Position numbers and translations under genes: made by a program. Below the pieces are notes generated by a model. That model had not been told where the DNA came from and searched no databases. It saw nothing but the letters and a program-made list of their open reading frames with translations. A stretch of 37,298 nucleotides of DNA from Lewinellaceae bacterium (lineage in GTDB: Bacteria; Bacteroidota; Bacteroidia; Chitinophagales; Saprospiraceae): the NCBI GenBank assembly GCA_029976695.1, contig JARQTN010000015.1:1-37298 (forward strand), in the 5' to 3' direction. Shown in pieces: positions 15,222 to 21,808 of the stretch. Within the stretch, counting starts at the first letter, position 1. Each line of letters starts with the position of its first letter.

Positions 15222-16604
15222 ATGGAAGCACTGGATAAAAAGTACAGCATCGAACTGGAGAGTATCAAGGGCGCTATTCAAAGCTCGGATCTACTGGCGA
15301 AATATCTCGATGAGGAGGAGGAAGAAGATTACCAGGAATTGCGCCTCGCTTTTGAGCCGCAGATCGAGGAAGTCTATCAAAAGGTGGCTGACGAAAACCC
15401 GCTGCAATTGCTGAGCCTTGAACAACTCTTGCTCGATCCGGGCTTTGAGGGGATGTATATCTCCAAGATCCTTGGTTTTGCCGTGCTCAGGGGCGAGATT
15501 GACGACAACTACAGGTACAAAAGGCCGCAGAAACAGTTTAAGGATATCCTGCTCTCCATTTGCAATTCCTCAAATTTTGACCTCATCAGGAAAAGGATCG
15601 GGCAAGGTGTCCAGCTTGGTTTTGCACTGAGCAGCGATATCTGGATCACGAACCTGCTGAACCAGATCGTCAATCCGAAGGTGCGCCATTTCCTTGAATC
15701 CCTCAACATGGATAAATTCAGGGATGCATATGAACGGAAAGTCATTTACAGGCGCTATTCCAAGCAATTCCAGGCATATCATTTCCAGTCTGCTGAATTC
15801 CCGAAAACAGTTTCGGAATTGAAGATGAACTTCAGCGCCTTGCATACATTCCTGATCTACCGGATCCAGCACGGGATGCAGAACCACTCACTCGTATCCA
15901 GGATAACGGAGTTTTTGGAAAACGAAAAATTCCAGGGGACGGTGGAATACCTTCAGTTGATGACTTTGTTTACTATGTTTTTTGACCACGGAGACCACAG
16001 GGAATGGATCAGGAAAAGGTTTAACGAAGAGCGGCAAACCCCGGGATTTGTTGAGAAATACTTCAATTACCTGCTTACCCTGCTAGAGGACCGGGTGGAA
16101 ATCACCAAAGAAGCAGATGCACGGATCCTGAATATTCTGGATACAACGGTGGAGGATGACCTCACCAGTTACTACAAGGTCATGGAAACTGTGGACCTGA
16201 AAGGGTATATCCACGAAGATTCCATCGAGGCAGTCCGCTCGTTTTATGACAGGCATGCGGGCCTAAGCGTGGTAAATGAATGCGTCCGGTGGGCGATCTT
16301 CTCTGATTTTGAGAAACTGATGACCAATCTCCCGGTGGAGGATTATGCAACCTATTTCGAGATCAATAAAACATTTGCCACCTACATCAATATTTTCGGG
16401 AACCAGGAGTTTAACCAGTATGTCAAGAAGCTTTGCCTGGATTATGTCAAAAAGCTCCTGAAAAAATATACGGACAAGCGGGGCAAGGATTACCAGGATA
16501 TTAAAAAGTTCGTTTCAGCCTCGTTCCTTGATCTCGGATTCATGAAAGAAAAGGAGATTGTCGAATTGTTCAAGACCAGGCGGAAAAGGAAAGCAACCAC
16601 ATAA
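15222..16604 (+). CDS. Uncharacterised soluble all-helical protein
   Basis: A 460-residue protein that I do not recognise. No signal peptide or membrane segment is visible. The sequence is strongly charged and looks helical throughout, with an acidic Glu run near 32-36 (DEEEEED), several Phe/Tyr/Leu-rich amphipathic stretches (for example MNFSALHTFLIYRIQHGMQ and YLQLMTLFTMFFDHGDH), and a basic end (KTRRKRKATT). Spacing of these stretches is compatible with helical repeats, but no repeat motif is certain. It is the first gene of a tight run: 6 nt to the HU-CCDC81/SPOR gene, then the COG2509 flavoprotein and DoxX-like genes. The leader contains the direct and inverted repeats at 15121-15181. 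Link with a SPOR-domain protein hints at an envelope or division connection (inference only). Confidence 0.8.
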   Translation: MEALDKKYSIELESIKGAIQSSDLLAKYLDEEEEEDYQELRLAFEPQIEEVYQKVADENPLQLLSLEQLLLDPGFEGMYISKILGFAVLRGEIDDNYRYKRPQKQFKDILLSICNSSNFDLIRKRIGQGVQLGFALSSDIWITNLLNQIVNPKVRHFLESLNMDKFRDAYERKVIYRRYSKQFQAYHFQSAEFPKTVSELKMNFSALHTFLIYRIQHGMQNHSLVSRITEFLENEKFQGTVEYLQLMTLFTMFFDHGDHREWIRKRFNEERQTPGFVEKYFNYLLTLLEDRVEITKEADARILNILDTTVEDDLTSYYKVMETVDLKGYIHEDSIEAVRSFYDRHAGLSVVNECVRWAIFSDFEKLMTNLPVEDYATYFEINKTFATYINIFGNQEFNQYVKKLCLDYVKKLLKKYTDKRGKDYQDIKKFVSASFLDLGFMKEKEIVELFKTRRKRKATT

Positions 16605-16610
16605 TCAACG

Positions 16611-17855
16611 TTGAAGGAGTCAATACCATTTTATGTGCTACGGTTCCTGGATCAGCTGCCAGAATTGCATCTTCCGGGACTGGGCAGCTTTTACCGGGTA
16701 GAGACTCCAGCCCGCGTAGACCTGGAAGCAAAAAGCGTTTATCCCCCTTCCCGGAAGAACCGGTTTGAATATGATGAAGAGGTCGATGCCTCGCTTTTTG
16801 AAGGCTTCCTGGAATATCAGACCGGAAAACCACGAAAATTCTGCAGGCAGGCGGTCCGTTCGTTTGTCAATGACCTGCTGCTCCGCCTGAAAAAGGATGG
16901 TTCGGTTTCCTACCCCCATTTCGGGACTTTCAAAACAGATGCGCAATCCAATATCCGGTTTCTGTCGGACCCTGCTTATGAGAATGCCAGGTATATGGCA
17001 TTCCGGCCGGTATCGCTTCAAATATACATGCCAGGAGAGCCTGAACAGGAGCACCCGTCGAGCACGCAGCATGATCAGCCAGCAATCTCTACAGCACCCG
17101 TTGAAACTGTAGAGACCGGGTCCGGGACGAGCCCGGTTGATCATCAACCGGCGCAAATCATACACCAGGCAGGAGACGCAGTGGCGACCAGCGTGGAAGA
17201 TACTCGCGAAACGGGTGTTTCAACCGCCGACCAAAACGGGCAACCAAACACGGCCGGTAGATCAGGAACAGGCAAAAAAATCCCTGTCTGGCCCTGGTAT
17301 TACGGGAGCATCCTGCTCCTGCTATTGGTCATGGCATTATTGTTTCTATATGATGGGGTGCCTGCGCCCTTTTTTGACAGCCAGGAGGTGGTGGGGGAGG
17401 TTGTGGATCCTGAACCGGGGAATGTCCTTGAGGGCAGGGTTGATACGCCTTTTTCGCAAGGCCCTGTTGAAAACAGGACTGAAGCTGGAGGGACTACTGA
17501 AGCGGGATTGCCACCGGCAACTGATGAGGGGCAATCCTCAGGAGCAGGCAGTGAAGAGGCCTCTGTGGATGATCACCCCGAAGCGCCCTCCGGAATTGCA
17601 GATCCCTACGCCATGGCGGACTGCATGGTCGTCGTCGGTGCTTTCCGGGAAAAGATGAACGTCACGCGCATGCAGGCCAGGCTGGAAGACATGGGGTACA
17701 TGCCCCATCTGATGGAAAAGGGAAGCTTGACACTCGTCGGGGTAAAAAGGCCCTGCCGGACTGCTGAATTGAGATCCGTTCTGTACATGCTGAGAAATGA
17801 AATTGAAGGTGGGTCATGGGTCTTGCGGATTGCAGGGTCGCCCCCGCCTGAATAA
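16611..17855 (+). CDS. HU-CCDC81-like and SPOR-domain membrane protein
   Basis: A 414-residue protein with three parts. Residues 1 to about 135 resemble the HU-CCDC81 domain pair of Bacteroidota (L-x-L-P-G-L-G-S-F, then V-S-Y-P-H-F-G-T-F). A Ser/Thr/Gln-rich linker leads to one transmembrane helix at about 226-246 (YYGSILLLLLVMALLFLY). After an acidic linker, a SPOR-like domain occupies about 333-408 (M-V-V-V-G-A-F-R-E-K-x-N-V-T-R-M-Q-A-R-L). SPOR domains bind denuded septal peptidoglycan, so a cell-division or envelope role is plausible. The start must be TTG at 16611: the in-frame TAA of the preceding gene lies 6 nt upstream and the next ATG is over 100 codons in. It shares the reading frame of the upstream gene. 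Confidence 0.75.
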   Translation: MKESIPFYVLRFLDQLPELHLPGLGSFYRVETPARVDLEAKSVYPPSRKNRFEYDEEVDASLFEGFLEYQTGKPRKFCRQAVRSFVNDLLLRLKKDGSVSYPHFGTFKTDAQSNIRFLSDPAYENARYMAFRPVSLQIYMPGEPEQEHPSSTQHDQPAISTAPVETVETGSGTSPVDHQPAQIIHQAGDAVATSVEDTRETGVSTADQNGQPNTAGRSGTGKKIPVWPWYYGSILLLLLVMALLFLYDGVPAPFFDSQEVVGEVVDPEPGNVLEGRVDTPFSQGPVENRTEAGGTTEAGLPPATDEGQSSGAGSEEASVDDHPEAPSGIADPYAMADCMVVVGAFREKMNVTRMQARLEDMGYMPHLMEKGSLTLVGVKRPCRTAELRSVLYMLRNEIEGGSWVLRIAGSPPPE

Positions 17856-17867
17856 GAAAAGCCTGAT

Positions 17868-19430
17868 ATGCTGAAACAAATCGATATCCGCCTGCTCCCT
17901 GAAGCAGCTGGTGATCCGGGTAAGATCATCAGGAAAGCATCACAAAAAACCGGGGTCCCGGTGGATCGGATTCTGGATTATCAGATCGACAGGCGATCCA
18001 TCGATGCGCGGGGAAGCCAGGTGCTCATGCAGCTGCGAGTCACGATCTCGGATGAGCAGCTTGGATCACGGATTCCTGACATGATGAAGTTGCTGAGGAA
18101 TGTATCCTCTGCAGAGGAGGTCATCATCGTCGGTGCGGGACCGGCCGGGTATTTCGCTGCCCTTGAGTTGATAGAACTCGGATACAAACCGGTCATTCTG
18201 GAACGGGGGAAAGACGTGCGCGCAAGGCGAAAAGACCTCCGGGCGATCCAGCAGGACGGGATTGTCAACCCCCACTCGAATTATTGCTTTGGGGAAGGCG
18301 GCGCGGGTACATACTCGGATGGCAAATTGTATACGCGTTCCCACAAGCGCGGGAGCATCAGCAAGATCCTTAACTGGCTTGTTGCACATGGCGCGAAAGA
18401 GGATATCCTCATCGATGCCCACCCGCATATCGGGTCAAACAAATTGCCCAAAATTGTCCAGGCCATTCGGGAAACAATAGAAAACCATGGGGGGGAGGTG
18501 CATTTCAACAGCCATGTGCAAGACTTTTTCCTGAAAGGGAAGCAGGTCGAAGGCGTGATTTATAACGAGGGTCAGTTTCGAAAGGCCAGCCGGGTGATCC
18601 TGGCGACGGGGCATTCTGCCCGGGATATCTTCAATCTGTTGGAAAAGCGCGGTATCTGTTTCGAATTCAAGCCTTTTGCACTGGGCGTCCGCATCGAACA
18701 CCCCCAGGCCCTGATCGACGAGATCCAGTACAGCCAGCGGCCGCGCAGCCCGTATCTTCCTGCCTCCAGCTATGCCCTTACCTGCCAGGTGCAGAAAAGG
18801 GGTGTGTTCTCCTTCTGCATGTGTCCGGGCGGGCTTGTGGTGCCTGCAGCCACGGCACCCGGGGAAATTGTGGTGAACGGCATGTCGCTGTCCCGCCGGG
18901 ATTCGCCATTTGCGAATGCCGGCACAGTGGTCAGTGTTGGTGCTGGCGACATGGGTGTGGATGTCCTCCAGAACCCAATGGCCGGCGTGGAGTTTCAGGC
19001 CGGGGTGGAGAGGCTGATGTTTGGTGCCGGCGACGGGTCACAGAAAGCACCAGCCCAGCGGATCACCGATTTTCTCATTGCCCGGATCTCCGATGATTTG
19101 CCTCCCACTTCCTACATCCCGGGCATCTTCAGTGCCCCTGTTAATGCACTGCTGCCCCACTTCGTTTATGAACACCTGAAAGAGGCCATTCACAAATTTG
19201 ACCGTAAAATGCACGGGTACCTCACTGAAGAGGCTGTTGTCATTGGGACGGAGAGCAGGACCAGCAGCCCGATCCGGATCCCAAGGGACCAGAAAACACT
19301 GATGCACCCGGAAATATCTGGCCTTTTTCCCTGCGGTGAAGGTGCCGGCTATGCAGGTGGCATTGTTTCTGCTGCAATGGATGGTGAACGCGTGGCGAAA
19401 GCTGTTGCGATATCCATTAATTCAAATTGA
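17868..19430 (+). CDS. FAD-dependent oxidoreductase, COG2509 family
   Basis: A 520-residue flavoprotein. An N-terminal domain of about 80 residues (I-D-I-R-L-L-P, then the I-L-D-Y-Q-I-D-R-R-S-I-D-A-R motif of this family) precedes a Rossmann FAD-binding site GAGPAG at 89-94 (EEVIIVGAGPAGYFAALEL), ending in ILERG with the ribose-binding Glu. Further motifs are NYCFGEGGAGTYSDGKLYTR and, at the C-terminus, PCGEGAGYAGGIVSAAMDG, which closes the FAD site. Members are often annotated as uncharacterised FAD-dependent dehydrogenases; the substrate is unknown. It lies 12 nt after the SPOR gene and 1 nt before the DoxX-like gene, so co-transcription is likely. Confidence 0.9.
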   Translation: MLKQIDIRLLPEAAGDPGKIIRKASQKTGVPVDRILDYQIDRRSIDARGSQVLMQLRVTISDEQLGSRIPDMMKLLRNVSSAEEVIIVGAGPAGYFAALELIELGYKPVILERGKDVRARRKDLRAIQQDGIVNPHSNYCFGEGGAGTYSDGKLYTRSHKRGSISKILNWLVAHGAKEDILIDAHPHIGSNKLPKIVQAIRETIENHGGEVHFNSHVQDFFLKGKQVEGVIYNEGQFRKASRVILATGHSARDIFNLLEKRGICFEFKPFALGVRIEHPQALIDEIQYSQRPRSPYLPASSYALTCQVQKRGVFSFCMCPGGLVVPAATAPGEIVVNGMSLSRRDSPFANAGTVVSVGAGDMGVDVLQNPMAGVEFQAGVERLMFGAGDGSQKAPAQRITDFLIARISDDLPPTSYIPGIFSAPVNALLPHFVYEHLKEAIHKFDRKMHGYLTEEAVVIGTESRTSSPIRIPRDQKTLMHPEISGLFPCGEGAGYAGGIVSAAMDGERVAKAVAISINSN

Positions 19431-19431
19431 T

Positions 19432-19857
19432 ATGAAGAATATCTACGATCTGCTCGGACGCATCTTTGTCGCCCTGATCTTCATTTTTGAAGCCGGTGAC
19501 TCCATCGCCTATTTCAGGCAGACCAAGCAAACCATGACAGAGTACGGGATCACCTGGAACCAGGACATCCTCCTGATCGGGGCCATCACGTTTCTTATTA
19601 CAGGCGGGATCTTGCTGCTGATCGGCTACAGGGTCAGGCTTGGTGCATTCCTGCTCCTGCTGTACTGGCTGCCCGTCACGTTTATCGTGCATTCCTTCTG
19701 GAATGACCCTCAGGAAGTGCAGCGTCTGCAGTCGATCTACTTCATGAAGAACCTGGGAATTGCCGGGGCCCTGCTGCTCATCATCGCAAACGGCAGTGGG
19801 AAATTCGGAATCAAGCGCCTGATGGTGGTGTCGCGGATCCGGCCGGATGAAACATAG
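19432..19857 (+). CDS. DoxX-like integral membrane protein
   Basis: A 141-residue protein beginning MKNIYDLLGRIFVALIFIFE, with four hydrophobic segments (about 8-22, 46-62, 68-87, 106-121). The pattern L-L-G-R-I-F-V-A-L-I-F at the start, G-G-x-L-L-L-I-G-Y-R-x-R-L-G-A in the middle, and the late F-M-K-N-L-G-I-A-G-A-L-L-L match the DoxX family. Function of DoxX-family proteins is varied and mostly unknown. The ATG at 19432 follows the flavoprotein stop by one base; a reading that starts at 19336 inside that gene is rejected. It is the last gene of the plus-strand run and converges with the K+ channel gene, 11 nt away. Confidence 0.8.
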   Translation: MKNIYDLLGRIFVALIFIFEAGDSIAYFRQTKQTMTEYGITWNQDILLIGAITFLITGGILLLIGYRVRLGAFLLLLYWLPVTFIVHSFWNDPQEVQRLQSIYFMKNLGIAGALLLIIANGSGKFGIKRLMVVSRIRPDET

Positions 19858-19868
19858 GGGACTGAAGG

Positions 19869-20717
19869 TCACGAAGACCTGATCTGGTCACCACAAAATT
19901 TGCAGTAGAGTGCTTTTTGATCATGGTCTTCCCAGGTGCATGAGTCGCATTCATCCACCCTTTTCGGTCCCTGAACTTTTCCGTCAGCCCGGATAAACTC
20001 TGCTGAAACGATCCCTGTTGGAACTGCGATGATTGCGTAGCCGAGGATCATGACAACTGCGGCAAAAAACTGGCCGATGTTTGTATCGGGCGAAATATCC
20101 CCGTACCCGACGGTAGTCAGTGTCACGATTGCCCAGTAAACACTCCTGGGAATGCTGTCAAACTCCGGGTTGGTCCCGCCTTCAACCAGGTACATGATAC
20201 ATCCAATAATTACCACAAGGACCGATACAAAATAGATGAAGATCTCGATTTTCAGCCGGCTCGATTTTAATGCATTGACAATGTTTTGTCCCTGTTTCAT
20301 GTATCCCGCCAGCCGGAAGATCCGAAAGGCCCTCAGCAGGCGCAGTGCCCGGATGATGATCAGGTTTTGGGAGCCGGCAATGAATATGCTGAGGTATGTC
20401 GGAATGATTGCCAACAGGTCAATGATCCCCCAACTACTGGTCGCGTACCTGATCGGCCGCCTGGTGATCCACAGCCTCAGGATATACTCGATCGTGAAGA
20501 AAATGGTGAGGATCCATTCGATTGTATAAAAGAAGAAGTGGTAACGGTCATACAGGGACCGTACTGATTCGAGCATAACCACAATGACGCTGAGCAGGAT
20601 AGCGATGAGCAGAATAATATCAAACCGCTTTCCAGCAGGTGTGTTATGGTGGAAAATAATTTTGAACAGCTTTTCTTGCAGGGGCCCGAGTTCCCTCACC
20701 GGAGGTTTATCCGCCAT
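19869..20717 (-). CDS. Voltage-gated potassium channel with C-terminal zinc-ribbon-like tail
   Basis: A 282-residue six-helix channel subunit. A voltage-sensor S4 with Arg at every third or fourth position lies at about 123-140 (RALRLLRAFRIFRLAGYM). The pore selectivity filter TTVGYGD is at 201-207, followed by the inner helix S6. S1-S3 lie at about 33-50, 63-80 and 97-115. It would form a tetrameric K+ channel in the inner membrane. The cytoplasmic tail carries CDSC (257-260) and CKFCG (272-276), a CxxC plus CxxC arrangement that could bind zinc in place of an RCK/TrkA-N domain. The ATG at 20717 gives a normal N-terminal cytoplasmic segment. Convergent with the DoxX-like gene. Confidence 0.92.
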   Translation of the reverse strand: MADKPPVRELGPLQEKLFKIIFHHNTPAGKRFDIILLIAILLSVIVVMLESVRSLYDRYHFFFYTIEWILTIFFTIEYILRLWITRRPIRYATSSWGIIDLLAIIPTYLSIFIAGSQNLIIIRALRLLRAFRIFRLAGYMKQGQNIVNALKSSRLKIEIFIYFVSVLVVIIGCIMYLVEGGTNPEFDSIPRSVYWAIVTLTTVGYGDISPDTNIGQFFAAVVMILGYAIIAVPTGIVSAEFIRADGKVQGPKRVDECDSCTWEDHDQKALYCKFCGDQIRSS

Positions 20718-20942
20718 GAAGTCAATGATATTGATATACCACTATCACCTTTCAAAAATCATTCCATGCGAGGTGAAACGGCAAGGAAAAAGAAACAGAG
20801 GACAGGAATCAAAATATTGTGGTTCGGTTTCCGGGAAGGCCTCTTCCAGGTAAATTTGTGATATGTCCTCTGCTTCGGGTTATAAGATAGCTATGGGAGG
20901 GGATATGAATGGCGAATATACATATTCATATGAAAACGGGGA

Positions 20943-21374
20943 TTATACGAAGTCAGAATCCTTCCATTCTTTTCGCAACTTTCGAAACTCCCTCAATTCA
21001 AGTTCATCGATGCGGTCGTCCTCGAGATCAAGGCCATTTTTTTCATTCAGGGGGAGCCGGCTGATCCGTTCTTCATATTCATACCATTTCTCAGCATCGT
21101 TTTTATACTTTATCCGATCCATCTCCCTTTGCAACGCTTTTTCTTCCCAGTTTTTACCAAAACCGGGCAAGCCGAATACATCGAATGCCTGGAATGCAAC
21201 ACCGATACCCCAGCCAAGAATCGGGAAAATGGCCCAGAAATAGCCCGGTGATGTAAACAGGTTTAACAATGTGAAAAAGATGCTGAAAACGATCCAACTG
21301 GCAAAATTGGAATAGAATGCCTTTAGCTTTTTCACCCGTTTTCTCGCTTCTTTAACTTGCCAGTCTTCCATCAT
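20943..21374 (-). CDS. 2TM domain protein
   Basis: A 143-residue protein with a basic N-terminus (QVKEARKRVKKLKAFYSNFA), two hydrophobic helices (about 26-43 and 45-62, W-I-V-F-S-I-F-F-T-L-L and A-I-F-P-I-L-G-W-G-I-G-V) and a highly charged C-terminal half. This matches the 2TM domain (PF13239) found widely in Bacteroidota, where it also occurs fused to histidine kinases. In this stand-alone form the function is unknown. The start could be either of two consecutive ATGs. The 225 bp between it and the K+ channel start shows no coding signal that I trust. Confidence 0.8.
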   Translation of the reverse strand: MMEDWQVKEARKRVKKLKAFYSNFASWIVFSIFFTLLNLFTSPGYFWAIFPILGWGIGVAFQAFDVFGLPGFGKNWEEKALQREMDRIKYKNDAEKWYEYEERISRLPLNEKNGLDLEDDRIDELELREFRKLRKEWKDSDFV

Positions 21375-21421
21375 GTACTTTTCGCTTAAGATTAGTTCCG
21401 AAGTATTAACGGTTCAAACGC

Positions 21422-21460
21422 AAAAAAGGTGTCATCCCCGGTTCCCGTTTATCCTTTTTT
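21422..21460 (-). terminator. Possible terminator after the small membrane protein gene
   Basis: AAAAAAGG (21422-21429) and CCTTTTTT (21453-21460) are exact reverse complements with a 23-nt loop. On the minus strand the stem begins within the last codons of the gene ending at 21449 and finishes in a T-run. The stem is mostly A-T, so strength is doubtful. Confidence 0.4.
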
Positions 21461-21808
21461 TGTCCGGATTAATCGATTCAGGGACGCCGCGGACCACCCG
21501 GAAAGGCTTGCCAGCAGCCCACCAATGAGGGCAATGATGATGATCAGTAAAGGCTGACTGCCGATATTGAACACCTCTGCAAGATCCTTGCCCAGTGTGC
21601 TTTCCGACTGAAGCACCTGTAACCATGTGATCCCTCCCCAAAGCAGGATCCCGCCAAGGAACAGGGAACCGAAAGCCATGCCCGGCGAAAGCCTGAAGGC
21701 CAGGCTGACGAGAAACCCTATGAGGGCGATATCCCACCAGATACCTGAATACCGGGCCGAAATGAAACCCGCGACGAGGAAGACGATGATGGCGTAAATG
21801 TTCTTCAT
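21449..21808 (-). CDS. Small integral membrane protein
   Basis: A 119-residue hydrophobic protein with about four membrane segments (1-17, 24-40, 46-62, 86-104) and a basic C-terminal end (RLIRTKKG). I do not recognise a family. Its ATG overlaps the TGA of the penicillin-acylase homologue by 4 nt (ATGA), so it is translated from the same message. No signal motif suggests an enzymatic role; it may simply be a membrane partner of its neighbour or unrelated (inference). Confidence 0.7.
   Translation of the reverse strand: MKNIYAIIVFLVAGFISARYSGIWWDIALIGFLVSLAFRLSPGMAFGSLFLGGILLWGGITWLQVLQSESTLGKDLAEVFNIGSQPLLIIIIALIGGLLASLSGWSAASLNRLIRTKKG

Noticed and set aside
19866-19880. Terminator between the convergent DoxX-like and K+ channel genes
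   Set aside because: AGGTC/GACCT gives only a 5-bp stem, with no T-run, and it overlaps the channel's coding end.
20863-21243. Plus-strand 126-codon ORF with a TAAATTTG box upstream
   Set aside because: Mostly antisense to the 2TM protein gene and low-complexity Ser/Arg; the -7 match alone is not enough.
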